Assembly: GCA_025360865.1 (NCBI GenBank)
Contig: JANYBG010000167.1
Coordinates: forward strand, 35,712 to 99,711
Source of the DNA: Pseudomonadota bacterium
Lineage (GTDB): Bacteria; Pseudomonadota; Gammaproteobacteria; Steroidobacterales; Steroidobacteraceae
Reading direction: 5' to 3'
Length of the DNA stretch: 64,000 nucleotides
The number at the start of each line of letters is the position of its first letter. Positions within the stretch are counted from its first letter, which is position 1. The position numbers were made by a program, and so were the translations under genes. The notes beneath the pieces are model-generated. The model searched no databases. It was not told the DNA's origin and saw nothing but the letters and a program-made list of their open reading frames with translations. Of the stretch, positions 11,079 through 21,048 are shown piece after piece.

Positions 11079-12116
11079 TCAGGGCCCGGCGACGATCCCC
11101 CACGGGCCCCGGCCCACGGCAACCCTACCCAGCACCGTCAGGGTGTCGGTGTCGACGATCGTCACGTCCCCGGAACTGCCGTTGGCGCTGAGCAGGCGAC
11201 GCCCGTCCCGCGTCAGGGCGATGCCCCATGGCCGAGCCCCGGCGGGGATTTCCCGCAGCAGCTTGCCGTCCGCGGCCGTGAGCACCGCGAGAGTCCCGCC
11301 GCGTCCGGTGCTCACGTACAGCCGCTCGCGCGGGGCATCCATGATGATGCCCATCGGCTTCGCGTCCTTGCGCATCTGCAGCAGCTCGGTCGCCGGGGCG
11401 CCCGAGGGCAGCGACACGCGGTACACCGAGGCGTCGCCCTCCCCGGTGACGTACGCGGTGGAGCTGTCGGGTGAGAAGGCGACATCCCGCGGCCGCGTGC
11501 CCACGAGCACCGTGTGCAGCACCTTGCGCGTGGCCACATCGATGATGGCCACGTTGTTGTCGGACTCGCTCGTGACGAGCAGCCACTGGCCATTGGGGGC
11601 GAGTCGCACCCCCTCCGGCTCATGTCCCACGGGGATGCTCGCGGTGACCTTGCCGCGGGCGATGTCGATCACGCTCACCTTGGCGGCGTCCTCGTCCGTC
11701 ACGAAGAGGCTGTGCTCGTCGCGGCTGAGCTCGACGCGCTCCGGATCGGTCACGCCCCTGAGCACCCGCGCCGCCCTCAGTCCCACGGTATCGACGATCA
11801 CGACCCCGTCGGCCTTGGGATCGCGCGGTAGCTTGGCGCACTGCTGATCGGTGAGGGGTGGCGGGCATTTGGGCAGCCCGCTCACCACCACGTACAGCTG
11901 TCGTCCGTCACGGCTGAGGACCATCCCGCGCGGCCGCTTGCCCACGGGGATCGTCGCGACCGATTCCATTCGCGCGGTGTCGATGACGCTGACCGTCGCG
12001 TCGTCCTCATTGGATACGTAGGCGCGCGCTGCGTGTGCTTGGCCGCAGGCCAGGACGCAGGCCAGGATAAACAGCGATGGCACGTGGCCAGCGACTAAAG
12101 ATCGGCTGCGGATCAT
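11079..12116 (-). CDS. Exported YVTN-type beta-propeller protein, resembling PQQ-dependent-catabolism-associated propellers
   Basis: Signal peptide then repeated AYVSNEDDATVSVIDTA..VATIPVGKRPRGM blades. Confidence 0.8.
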   Translation of the reverse strand: MIRSRSLVAGHVPSLFILACVLACGQAHAARAYVSNEDDATVSVIDTARMESVATIPVGKRPRGMVLSRDGRQLYVVVSGLPKCPPPLTDQQCAKLPRDPKADGVVIVDTVGLRAARVLRGVTDPERVELSRDEHSLFVTDEDAAKVSVIDIARGKVTASIPVGHEPEGVRLAPNGQWLLVTSESDNNVAIIDVATRKVLHTVLVGTRPRDVAFSPDSSTAYVTGEGDASVYRVSLPSGAPATELLQMRKDAKPMGIIMDAPRERLYVSTGRGGTLAVLTAADGKLLREIPAGARPWGIALTRDGRRLLSANGSSGDVTIVDTDTLTVLGRVAVGRGPWGIVAGP

Positions 12117-12237
12117 AGACTTACAACTCCCCAGAACTCACCCAGGCACCCAGCATACTCAAAAAAGACGCAAGTCCCACTTGGCCTCCCCCGGCATGAT
12201 AAATTATCGCGCCCCCTCCACTATTCTCTGGTCGTCC

Positions 12238-13389
12238 ATGTCCAAAAACGCCCATTCCGAGCCATTACCTCCCCTGGTCGTGACGAACGCCCTGATGTTC
12301 TCTATAACCATGGGCGTGGCCGTGATTCTTGTGCCGTGGTACGGACTTACGCACGGATTCACGACCGCCGACTGGATCGTGGCGCTGTGTTTCACGATGG
12401 CCAACGGTATCGGCATCACCGCGGGCTACCACCGCCTGTGGGCACACAAGACCTACGAGGCTCACTGGAGCGTGCGGCTGTTCCTGCTGGTCTTCGGCAC
12501 CATGGCGCTGCAGAACAGCGCCCTCTTCTGGTGCAGCGGTCACCGCACCCACCACCTGAACGTGGATGACGAGGACAAGGACCCCTACTCAGCCCGCCGC
12601 GGCTTCTGGTTCTCCCACATCGGCTGGATGCTGCGCGAGTACCCGAGCGGCAAGCCCGACTTCAGCAATATCCCGGACCTCACGCGCGATCCGATGCTGG
12701 CCTTCCAGCACCGCCACTACCTGCCGCTGCTGCTGCTCGCCAACTTCGGCCTGCCGCTGCTGGCGGGCCTGATATTCCACGACGTCCTGGGGATGCTGCT
12801 CCTGGCAGGCGTCGCCCGCCTGGTCTGGAGCCACCACGTCACCTTCTTCATCAACTCGCTCGCGCACATGTGGGGCACGCGGCCCTACACCGAGGACAAC
12901 TCGGCGCGCGACAACCCGGTCCTGGCGGTCCTCACCTATGGCGAGGGTTACCACAACTTCCACCACATCTTCGCGCACGACTACCGCAACGGCGTTCACT
13001 GGTGGCAGTGGGACCCGACGAAGTGGTTCATCGGCGCGCTGTCCTTCGTCGGGCTCACGCGTCGCCTGAAGCGCACCCCGTCGTTCCAGATCCAGCGGGC
13101 GCTGCTGGCCATGCAGTTCCGGCGCGCGCAGGACCGCCTGGCGTCCGCGCCCGCGATCGCCGCCTCGCGCCTCGAACCGCTGCGCGCTCGCCTCGCTCAC
13201 GAATACGACAGCTTCCTAGCCGCTGTCGCCGACTGGGCGAAGGTCAAGGAGCAGTGGCTCGGGGACAAGAAGCGCGCGGTGCTCGAGCAGTGGGACCAGG
13301 TGGACCTGCAGAGCAAGCTGCGTGACATCGAGCGCGGGCTGCGCCTGCAGAGCCGCCGGCTGCGCGATCTCCACGCGCAGATCGCCTAG
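12238..13389 (+). CDS. Acyl-CoA (delta-9) fatty acid desaturase
   Basis: Histidine boxes [21 protein letters not shown] segments. Confidence 0.95.
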   Translation: MSKNAHSEPLPPLVVTNALMFSITMGVAVILVPWYGLTHGFTTADWIVALCFTMANGIGITAGYHRLWAHKTYEAHWSVRLFLLVFGTMALQNSALFWCSGHRTHHLNVDDEDKDPYSARRGFWFSHIGWMLREYPSGKPDFSNIPDLTRDPMLAFQHRHYLPLLLLANFGLPLLAGLIFHDVLGMLLLAGVARLVWSHHVTFFINSLAHMWGTRPYTEDNSARDNPVLAVLTYGEGYHNFHHIFAHDYRNGVHWWQWDPTKWFIGALSFVGLTRRLKRTPSFQIQRALLAMQFRRAQDRLASAPAIAASRLEPLRARLAHEYDSFLAAVADWAKVKEQWLGDKKRAVLEQWDQVDLQSKLRDIERGLRLQSRRLRDLHAQIA

Positions 13390-13501
13390 CGATTCGCGTC
13401 GGGCGCGCCCGAGCGGCGCGCCGCCCCTGCTCTCGCCGGAGTTCCCGAGCGGCCGCCGCCGCCGCTGGCACCGCCTGTTTCCTTCGGGCACCATGCGCGC
13501 C

Positions 13502-14224
13502 ATGGGTCGCATCTTCGAAGTCCGCAAGCACACGATGTTCGCGCGGTGGAACCGCATGGCGAAGCAGTTCGCGCGCATTTCCAAGGACCTCACGATGGCC
13601 GTGAAATCCGGCGGCGCGGACCCGGCCTCCAACCCGATGCTGCGCCGGACGATCCAGAACGCGAGCGCGGTCAACATGCCCAAGGACAAGGTGGACGCGG
13701 CCATCAAGCGCGCCGCCGGCCGCGATGCGGCCAACTACCACGAGGTGATCTACGAAGGCTACGCGCCCCACGGCGTGGCGTTGCTCGTGGAGACCGCCAC
13801 CGACAACCCCACGCGCACGGTCGCGGGCGTGCGCAACATCCTCACCAAGGGCGGCGGGAACCTCGCCACCCACGGCAGCGTGAGCTTCCTGTTCCGCAAG
13901 ATGGGCGTGTTCCGCCTGAATCTTGAGGGGCTCGACCAGGACGACCTCGAGCTGTTCCTCATGGATCACGGCCTCGACGAGATGGGCGAGAGCACCGGCG
14001 AGAAGGGTGAGCCGCAACTGGTCATCCGCGGCGCCTTCGCCGACTTCGGCCACCTGCAGGAAGCCCTCGAGAGCCGGGGCATCACACCCGTGTCCGCCGA
14101 GCACGAGTACATCTGCACGGTGCCGTCCGAGCTGCCCGAGACCCAGGCCACCGAGGTACTCACCGTGATTGACAAGCTCGAGCAGGACGATGACGTGCAG
14201 AAGGTTTTCCACACCCTCGCCTGA
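13502..14224 (+). CDS. YebC/PmpR family protein (TACO1-like)
   Basis: [54 protein letters not shown]. Confidence 0.95.
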   Translation: MGRIFEVRKHTMFARWNRMAKQFARISKDLTMAVKSGGADPASNPMLRRTIQNASAVNMPKDKVDAAIKRAAGRDAANYHEVIYEGYAPHGVALLVETATDNPTRTVAGVRNILTKGGGNLATHGSVSFLFRKMGVFRLNLEGLDQDDLELFLMDHGLDEMGESTGEKGEPQLVIRGAFADFGHLQEALESRGITPVSAEHEYICTVPSELPETQATEVLTVIDKLEQDDDVQKVFHTLA

Positions 14225-14264
14225 GTCGCTGCACCGTGGCAGCCGACGCGCTATCCTTTGGCGC

Positions 14265-14759
14265 GTGGAAGAGTACCGCCTCGAACCCGCCCGGCCCGCG
14301 GATGCTCCCCGGCTGGCGGCCATGTCGCAGCAGTTCGTGGAGGCGGGACTCAAGCCGGCCTGGGGCGAGACGCGCATCGGCTGGCACATGCGCGACGCGG
14401 ACAGCGTCGTGCTGACCGCCCGGGGGATACGCGCCGTCGCCGGGTTCGCGATCATGCGCTACGCGGACGAGAGCGCCCACCTGAACCTGCTCGCCGTGGC
14501 GCCCGAGTATCGCCGCCAGGGAATCGCGCGTGCACTCATCAACTGGCTCGAGGGCACCGCTCTCACGGCGGGCGCCTTCGCGATCGGGCTGGAACTGCGC
14601 GCGGGCAACGCCGCGGCGCGGGCCTTCTACGCCTCACTGGGGTACCGCGAGTGCGGCGAGGTGCGCGGCTACTACCAGGGTGTGGAGAGCGCGATCCGGC
14701 TCACGCGCGACGTACGCGCGAGCCGCGAGACTCCGGGGACGCGCGAACCGTCCCCGTAG
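14265..14759 (+). CDS. GNAT family N-acetyltransferase (RimI-like)
   Basis: HLNLLAVAPEYRRQGIARALINWLE acetyl-CoA motif; GTG start. Confidence 0.88.
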   Translation: MEEYRLEPARPADAPRLAAMSQQFVEAGLKPAWGETRIGWHMRDADSVVLTARGIRAVAGFAIMRYADESAHLNLLAVAPEYRRQGIARALINWLEGTALTAGAFAIGLELRAGNAAARAFYASLGYRECGEVRGYYQGVESAIRLTRDVRASRETPGTREPSP

Positions 14760-14760
14760 G

Positions 14761-15171
14761 TTACTTGCGGGCGTCGAGCTTGAACTCGAACTCGTAGTTG
14801 TGCGCCCCGTCCGCGGCCACGGTGATGACCATCTTGCCGGTAAGGCCCACCAGTTCCCCCGTCGCCGAGTCCGGCACGACCGTGATCTTCGCGTCCGGCT
14901 CGCCCTTGTGCATCGTGGCGCTGTGCTGGAGCACGAAGCTGCCCTGCGCGCCCTTGAGTTTGCCGGTGACGCGCTCGAGCGCCACGTAGCCGGCCGAGCC
15001 CTTCACCTCGGTCTGCAGGGCCAGCATCTCGCCCTTGCTCGCTCCCTCGAGGTCGCCATGGAAGCGCTTGTCGATCGTCAGGCGGCTCAGGTTCGCCGCG
15101 CGCGCGATCTGCGTGTCGGGTTTCTGGGGCACGACCTTCACGTCGAATGATCCCGTGGCGCGCTGGTTCAT
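14761..15171 (-). CDS. DUF3224 domain-containing protein
   Basis: ATGSFDVKVVPQ...GSFVLQHSATM...VVPDSATGELVGLTGKMVI matches the DUF3224 pattern from memory. Confidence 0.8.
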   Translation of the reverse strand: MNQRATGSFDVKVVPQKPDTQIARAANLSRLTIDKRFHGDLEGASKGEMLALQTEVKGSAGYVALERVTGKLKGAQGSFVLQHSATMHKGEPDAKITVVPDSATGELVGLTGKMVITVAADGAHNYEFEFKLDARK

Positions 15172-15198
15172 GCGTTCATTCTCCTTCGGCGGTGGGGC

Positions 15199-15729
15199 TC
15201 AGTCGGGCATCGGCGTCATCTGCGCGGCCAGGGCGTCCTCGAAACCGAAGTCGCGCAAGTCACGCACACGTTGTGGGAAGAGTACGCCATCCAAGTGGTC
15301 GACCTCGTGCTGAACGACGCGTGCGTGGAAACCCTCGACCGTGCGATCGATGGGCGCGCCCCGCGCATCGCACCCCTGATAGCGCAGGCGCCGGAAGCGC
15401 GGCACCAGTCCACGCATTCCCGGGACCGACAGGCACCCCTCCCACCCCTGTTCCTGCTCGTCATCCAGCGGCCTCAGCAGCGGGTTGACCAGCACGGTGT
15501 AGGGGACGGGGGCGATGTGCGGATAGCGCGGATTCTCCTTCAATTCGAAGATGACCACGCGCGCGCTGACCCCGATCTGGGGGGCCGCGATGCCGGCGCC
15601 ATGCAGGGCGCGCATCGTCTCGTCCATGTCCGCGATCAGCTCGGCGAGGCCGGCATCGAAGCGCAGCACCGGGGCTGCGACCTCGCGCAGCAGCGGCTCC
15701 CCCATCCTCAATATCCGGCGTACGGCCAT
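15199..15729 (-). CDS. def: Peptide deformylase
   Basis: GAGIAAPQIG, EGCLSVPG and QHEVDHLDG motifs. Confidence 0.95.
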   Translation of the reverse strand: MAVRRILRMGEPLLREVAAPVLRFDAGLAELIADMDETMRALHGAGIAAPQIGVSARVVIFELKENPRYPHIAPVPYTVLVNPLLRPLDDEQEQGWEGCLSVPGMRGLVPRFRRLRYQGCDARGAPIDRTVEGFHARVVQHEVDHLDGVLFPQRVRDLRDFGFEDALAAQMTPMPD

Positions 15730-15732
15730 GGC

Positions 15733-16944
15733 CTAGGCGCCGGCGACCGGGTCGCCGGTCACGACGGGGATGGAGATGCGGTGGTCGCGGAACTTAAGCT
15801 TCTGAACCTGCCCCGCGCTGGCCGCGACCGCGCGTTCCGCGCGCGCCACCGCCTCGCTGACGAGGTGGTGGTGAGGTGAGAGGTCACACACCGGGTCGGC
15901 GTTGTCGGCGTCCCCGGTGAGAAGGTACGCCTGGCAGCGGCAGCCGCCGAAGTCCGTGTCGCGCTCCGGGCAGCTCGCGCAGGGTTCCTTCATCCAGCCC
16001 TGCCCGCGGAAGCGGTTGAAGGCGGTCGATTCGTACCAGATCTCACGCACCGGGGAGGTGCGCACGTTCGGCAGCGCAAGCCCGGGGAGCATGCGCGCGG
16101 CGTGGCATGGCATCGCCGTGCCGTCCGGGGCGACCGCCAGAAACACCGACCCGAGCCCGCTCATGCACGCCTTCGGGCGCACCTCGAAGTAGTCGGGCAC
16201 CACGAAGTAGACCTGCATGCGGTTGCCGACGCGCGCGCGGAAGGCGCGCGTCACCTCTTCCGCCCGCTCCAGCTGCGCGCGGCTGGGCAGCAGCTGCTCA
16301 CGGTTCAGCCACGCCCACCCGTAGTACTGGGTGTTGGCGAGTTCCACGTACTGCGCGCCCATGCGCTCGGCCATGGCGAGGATCTCCCCGACATGGTCGA
16401 TGTTGTGCCGGTGCAGCACCACATTGAGGACCATCGGGTAGTCGTACTGGCGGATCAGGGCCGCGACCTGCGCCTTCAGTTCGAAGGTGCGGGTGCTCGA
16501 GAGGAAATCGTTCATCTCGCGCGAGCTGTCCTGGAAAGACAACTGAATGTGGTCCAGGCCGGCCCGCTTGAGCGCGCCGATGCGCGCCTCGCTGAGCCCG
16601 ATGCCTGAGGTGATGAGGTTGATGTAGAACCCGAGCGCGCGCGCCTCGGCCACGATGCTCTCCAGATCATCGCGCGCCAGCGGCTCGCCGCCCGAGAGGC
16701 CCAGCTGCACCGCGCCGAGCGCGCGCGCCTCGCGCAGCACCCGCAGCCAGTCATCGGTGGAAAGCTCCGCACCCGTGTTGGCGAATTCGGTCGGGTTGTA
16801 GCAGAACACGCAGTGCAGGGGGCAGCGGTAAGTGAGCTCGAGCAGCAGCCATAGCGGCGGCCCAGGGGTGCGTCCCGGCGCCGCGGCCGCGAACGCCGCG
16901 CTGGGCGCGGCGAGGCCATGTCCCACCGGTGGCAAGTCACTCAC
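15733..16944 (-). CDS. pqqE: PQQ biosynthesis radical SAM enzyme
   Basis: CPLHCVFCYNP radical-SAM motif, C-terminal cysteine-rich region (EPCASCPERDTDFGGCRCQAY); GTG start overlaps pqqD stop. Confidence 0.97.
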   Translation of the reverse strand: MSDLPPVGHGLAAPSAAFAAAAPGRTPGPPLWLLLELTYRCPLHCVFCYNPTEFANTGAELSTDDWLRVLREARALGAVQLGLSGGEPLARDDLESIVAEARALGFYINLITSGIGLSEARIGALKRAGLDHIQLSFQDSSREMNDFLSSTRTFELKAQVAALIRQYDYPMVLNVVLHRHNIDHVGEILAMAERMGAQYVELANTQYYGWAWLNREQLLPSRAQLERAEEVTRAFRARVGNRMQVYFVVPDYFEVRPKACMSGLGSVFLAVAPDGTAMPCHAARMLPGLALPNVRTSPVREIWYESTAFNRFRGQGWMKEPCASCPERDTDFGGCRCQAYLLTGDADNADPVCDLSPHHHLVSEAVARAERAVAASAGQVQKLKFRDHRISIPVVTGDPVAGA

Positions 16945-17219
16945 GCGCGCAACTCCAGCCAGCGCTTCCCGATCGCCAGCGCCACGAATGCCTCGACATC
17001 GGGCCCCAGGCCTGTGGCGCCATAGGCTAGCTCCAGATCCGCGACGATGTCGCCGAGGCTGCGCACGCCGTCGCAGCGGCTCATGATCGCCCCGGCGCTG
17101 CCGTTGAGCTTTACCATCCCTTCCGGGAACAGCAGTACGTGCGCATCCTGCGCCGGTTCCCACTGCAGGCGCAGCCCGTGCCCGAGCACCGGCTTCGAGG
17201 CCGCCTCGATCGCGCTCAC
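16941..17219 (-). CDS. pqqD: PQQ biosynthesis peptide chaperone
   Basis: [30 protein letters not shown]; between pqqC and pqqE; GTG start overlaps pqqC stop. Confidence 0.95.
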   Translation of the reverse strand: MSAIEAASKPVLGHGLRLQWEPAQDAHVLLFPEGMVKLNGSAGAIMSRCDGVRSLGDIVADLELAYGATGLGPDVEAFVALAIGKRWLELRA

Positions 17220-17914
17220 GCGTTCACCCCATAGGCAAGCGCGAGGGCATCGTTCATCTGCCACAGGACGTCGAGCTTGAACTGCAGTATCTCAAGGGCG
17301 CGTTCCTGCTCGGCGCGCGTGCGGAAACGCGCAAGCGTGGTGGCGAGCCCGAACTCCACGTCGCGCCGGGCAAGGCTCACGCGGCTCTGGAAGTACTTAA
17401 GGCCCGTGACATCGATCCACGGGTAGTGCTCCGGCCACGTGGCCAGGCGCTGCTTGTGGATCTCCGGGGCGAACAGCTCGGTGAGCGAGGCGCATACGCT
17501 CTCCGGCCAAGGCGCGCGCCGGGCGAAGTTGACGTAGGCGTCGACGGCGAAGCGCACGCCAGGGCGCACCTCAGTTAGGCTCTCCACCGCGGCGCGCGTC
17601 AGTCCGACCGCCTCGGCCAGGCGCAGCCACGAATCGATCCCGCCCGGATCATCCCCATGACCGTCGTGGTCCAGGATGCGCCGCACCCAGTCGCGGCGCA
17701 CCGCGCGGTCATCGCAGTTGGCGAGGATCGCGGCATCCTTCACCGGGATGTTGATCTGGTAGTAGAAGCGATTCGCCACCCAGCCGCGGATCTGCTCAGG
17801 GGTCGCCCTGCCGGTATTGAGCATCACGTTGAAGGGATGGTGGATGTGATAGGCGCGGCCGCGCTCGCGCAGCTTCGCCTCGAATTCGGCCGTGCTCCAC
17901 GGGAGCGCGCTCAC
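17216..17914 (-). CDS. pqqC: Pyrroloquinoline-quinone synthase
   Basis: [46 protein letters not shown]. Confidence 0.97.
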   Translation of the reverse strand: MSALPWSTAEFEAKLRERGRAYHIHHPFNVMLNTGRATPEQIRGWVANRFYYQINIPVKDAAILANCDDRAVRRDWVRRILDHDGHGDDPGGIDSWLRLAEAVGLTRAAVESLTEVRPGVRFAVDAYVNFARRAPWPESVCASLTELFAPEIHKQRLATWPEHYPWIDVTGLKYFQSRVSLARRDVEFGLATTLARFRTRAEQERALEILQFKLDVLWQMNDALALAYGVNA

Positions 17915-18831
17915 AGCTCGATCTCCAGCCCATCGTGCGCGACCTCGATGCCAAGGCGCGCGAGCGTGGCGCGCTCCGGAGAATCCTCATCGAGGATCGG
18001 GTTGGTGTTGTTGATGTGGACGAGGATCTTGCGCACCCCCGCGGGCAGCCGCGCCAGCCACTCGAGCATGCCGCCCGGGCCGGACTGGGGCAGGTGGCCG
18101 ATGTCGCGGGCGCGCTTGCGCGAAAGTCCCATGCCGATCATCTCCTCGTCACTCCAGAACGTGCCATCCACCATGACGCAGTCCGCGGACCGCATCTCGC
18201 GCCACACCGCGTCCGCCATCGAGCCCAGGCCCGGCGCATAGACCACCGAGCGACCGCTGTCCTCATCGCGGATCACGAGCGCGACGTTGTCACCGGGCAG
18301 CGGGCGGTCGCGGTTGGGAGAGTATGGGGCGGGTTTGCTGGCCACCGCCACGCCGCGCCATTCGATCCCCAAGACTCCCTCCACCCTGAAGCCGCCACCA
18401 TCCAGGCGCAGCTCGCGCCGGTGGATTCCACAGAAATGCGCGAGCACGCCGAAAATCGGGTTGCCGCGGGTGAGGTCAGCGTGCGCGTTGTCCGTGCACC
18501 AGACCGGCAGCGGCCGCGTCGACTCGCGCAGCATGAAGAGGCCTGTCGTGTGGTCAATTTGCGCGTCCACCAGCACGATGCCCGCGATCGCGGTGTCGCG
18601 CGGCGCGCGTCCCGGTTGCAGCACCGGGTTCGCCTTGAGTTGGGCGAGGATGTCGGGGGAGGCATTGACCAGCGCCCACGAGTTCGCGTCCGGGCCGCGG
18701 ACGGCGATCGATGACTGGGTGCGGGGGAAGGCGCGCAGGGTCGCGTTGCGCAGACCCGAACAGTTACGGCAGTTGCAGTTCCACTGGGGAAATCCGCCGC
18801 CGGCCGCGGACCCAAGGACCCGTATTCTCAC
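17911..18831 (-). CDS. pqqB: PQQ biosynthesis protein PqqB (metallo-beta-lactamase fold)
   Basis: [20 protein letters not shown] start, [19 protein letters not shown] start. Confidence 0.97.
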   Translation of the reverse strand: MRIRVLGSAAGGGFPQWNCNCRNCSGLRNATLRAFPRTQSSIAVRGPDANSWALVNASPDILAQLKANPVLQPGRAPRDTAIAGIVLVDAQIDHTTGLFMLRESTRPLPVWCTDNAHADLTRGNPIFGVLAHFCGIHRRELRLDGGGFRVEGVLGIEWRGVAVASKPAPYSPNRDRPLPGDNVALVIRDEDSGRSVVYAPGLGSMADAVWREMRSADCVMVDGTFWSDEEMIGMGLSRKRARDIGHLPQSGPGGMLEWLARLPAGVRKILVHINNTNPILDEDSPERATLARLGIEVAHDGLEIEL

Positions 18832-18853
18832 AAGACATCAGGGCTGGAGCCCA

Positions 18854-18886
18854 GGTGGCGCCCGGGCCAGAAAGGCCCGGGCCACC
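18854..18886 (-). promoter_or_regulatory. Strong inverted repeat between pqqA and pqqB (candidate attenuator / mRNA processing hairpin)
   Basis: GGTGGCGCCCGGGCC-AGAAA-GGCCCGGGCCACC, 13 bp paired with a 2-nt bulge; no U-tract follows. Confidence 0.65.
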
Positions 18887-18897
18887 GGGAATAGGTG

Positions 18898-18972
18898 TCA
18901 GCGGCGGGCAATGTACATCGTGATTTCCATGCCGAAACGCATCTCGATCGCAGTCGGAACTTCCCAGCGCAT
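18898..18972 (-). CDS. pqqA: PQQ precursor peptide
   Basis: 24 aa MRWEVPTAIEMRFGMEITMYIARR with conserved ExxxY core (E16, Y20), immediately upstream of pqqB. Confidence 0.95.
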   Translation of the reverse strand: MRWEVPTAIEMRFGMEITMYIARR

Positions 18973-19216
18973 GTCGATCTCCTTGAGTAGTGAGTGGAAC
19001 GATACCGGATCCCCCGCGGTGCCGCAAAGTCCCTAATCGGCGGCCTCTGGCAGCTAATCGCAGGGCGCTCCGCGAGGGGAATAAATAATTTCTAATTCAA
19101 TGGCTTAGGAGCTTCCCCGCGCTCAATTCGCGCGGCAGCCTCTCCTCAGCGTTCAGGGCCTCCGGCGAGGAATCCTGCGGATGCCGGTTTCGGGCCACGG
19201 GCGGCGCGGTGCGCCC

Positions 19217-19474
19217 CTAACGCTCCGGATCGCGGGTGACCGCCACACGGCGCGTCAGCCGCTCCAGCGAGCGCCGCGCCGCCGCCTTGGCGATGTGCTT
19301 GCACCACAGCGGTTCGCGCTGATCGGACTGGCGGCGGAACTTCTCGCAATCGCACGTCCAAAGGATGTGGCCATCCGCGGTGCTCAGCACACGAACGGTC
19401 CGGTTCGTGAAGCTGTAGGTTCCCAGCACCTCGTTTTCGGGGGCCTCACGGCGACGGAAGCGGATGGCGACCAT
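19217..19474 (-). CDS. Small protein with SWIM-like zinc finger pattern
   Basis: 85 aa; C41-D-C43-x14-C58-K-H60 (CxCxnCxH). Confidence 0.55.
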   Translation of the reverse strand: MVAIRFRRREAPENEVLGTYSFTNRTVRVLSTADGHILWTCDCEKFRRQSDQREPLWCKHIAKAAARRSLERLTRRVAVTRDPER

Positions 19475-19575
19475 GGGGCAAATCCTAGCGCACCTTCAGC
19501 TGGGGATGGTCTTTGAATTAACGGTGCGGGGTTTGGGGATTAGCCGCGGATCACGCACCCGCGGCAGCAAGGCAC

Positions 19576-20178
19576 TCAGGAGACGATCTTCGCCTTGATC
19601 GCCTCGTACTCCGAATCGGTGATCAGCTTGGCCTCCAGCAGCTGCCGGGCTTCCTGCAGCCGGCGCACGGCATCGACACCGGTCGCCGACGGGGCCATCG
19701 GCGCCGAGGTGACCTGAATGCCCCCCGAGCGGGCCCGCAGTTCCTCGAGCTCGCGCACGCGGCGCTTCTCGCGCCACGCCTGGTCCTGACCCTGGCAGAT
19801 CCGGTAGACCCCCTGCGCCTGATCCTTGCGCAGTCCCGGGAACTGGACCTGGGCGGTTCCCGCGGTCGCAAGCGACGCGAGGTCAGTCGCCTTGCCGACG
19901 CGCACGGCCAGATCCGCGCTGAACGTGCCGACGCGCAGCGTGACCTCCTCGAGGTCCTGCCAGCGGATGGTCGAGACATCGAAGCCGCCGAGCAGCCGGC
20001 GCGCGAGCACCACCAGGCGCCCGCTGGTGGCGGCGACGAGCAGTCGACGGTGGCCCAGCGCGAATATGCGGCGCTGGATCGCGAAGGCCTCGAGGGTCTC
20101 GCCGTCTATCAGCACGGTGCGCAGCTGCGCGAGCGGGCCGCGCAGTTCAACCTCATCGAGGCTCGGCACATCAGTCAT
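19576..20178 (-). CDS. Bacterial PH-like + C-terminal SHOCT domain protein
   Basis: C-terminus DAVRRLQEARQLLEAKLITDSEYEAIKAKIVS is SHOCT-like; N-terminal half PH-like (inference). Confidence 0.7.
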   Translation of the reverse strand: MTDVPSLDEVELRGPLAQLRTVLIDGETLEAFAIQRRIFALGHRRLLVAATSGRLVVLARRLLGGFDVSTIRWQDLEEVTLRVGTFSADLAVRVGKATDLASLATAGTAQVQFPGLRKDQAQGVYRICQGQDQAWREKRRVRELEELRARSGGIQVTSAPMAPSATGVDAVRRLQEARQLLEAKLITDSEYEAIKAKIVS

Positions 20179-20199
20179 TCGCGCAAGCTCCCCGTGGAC

Positions 20200-21030
20200 T
20201 CATTTCTGCTTGACGATCTCGGCGCGAAACTCGCGCAGCTTCGTCTTGATCGCGCGCTCGTTGGCCGTCCCCATGCGGATGAGCAGCTTTTGGCCGGCGG
20301 GGCGGGCCTCGAGGTCCGCGTCCGCGTATTCGTAGAAGACCTTGGGCTGCGCGAGCGGGACAGGACTGGCGATCTCCGGAGCCTGCAGCAGGTTGTCGAT
20401 CACCTCGACCAGGCGGTCGTTGAAGTACTTCCCCGGATAACCCAGGTCCTCGTAGGACTGCTGGAACAGCGGGTACAGGCGTTCGTAAACCACCGCGAGG
20501 GCCTTCGGATCCGCGCCCGCCACCACCCGCATGAAAGGGGCGTAGCGCTGGTAGTTCTCGGGGCTTAGGGTGGTGAGCTCGCCCTGCGCCGCGATCGCGG
20601 TCTGGCCCGGCGTGGGTTTCACGGGGCGCAGGTCCACCGCCACCTTCCTGCGCGAGAGGTTATCGACCGTCACGACCACGTGGCGGATGATGTTCTGCGG
20701 GGTTAGGAACTGCTCGACCGGATCGCGGCCCAGCACGCCAGCGAGTGAGTCGCGCGCGAGCTGGTCACTGTCGGTCAGCGCCGGCAGCGCGCTGGTATCA
20801 GCGCTCTCGGCCGGTATCGGGTGCGAGATGCGCGGCTCGTCATCGGCCGCGGGAACCGTGGCGACCGCAGGCGTGGCCTCGGCCGCAGGCGCCCCGCGAT
20901 GCGAGTTCCAGTACCACCCGGCAAGGATGGCCACGGCCACGGCCACCGCGCCCGCGAGCCAGGCGAACCTGCGCCGTGAGGAGGCCTCGACTTCTTCTTC
21001 CCACATCCTGCGACACCTTAGAGACAACAC
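20200..21030 (-). CDS. DUF3014 family membrane-anchored protein
   Basis: Single N-terminal TM, LLPLFQQSYEDLGYPGKYFNDRLVEVIDNLL..PKVFYEYADADLE. Confidence 0.75.
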   Translation of the reverse strand: MLSLRCRRMWEEEVEASSRRRFAWLAGAVAVAVAILAGWYWNSHRGAPAAEATPAVATVPAADDEPRISHPIPAESADTSALPALTDSDQLARDSLAGVLGRDPVEQFLTPQNIIRHVVVTVDNLSRRKVAVDLRPVKPTPGQTAIAAQGELTTLSPENYQRYAPFMRVVAGADPKALAVVYERLYPLFQQSYEDLGYPGKYFNDRLVEVIDNLLQAPEIASPVPLAQPKVFYEYADADLEARPAGQKLLIRMGTANERAIKTKLREFRAEIVKQK

Positions 21031-21048
21031 CCCGCGGGAGGGGTGACT

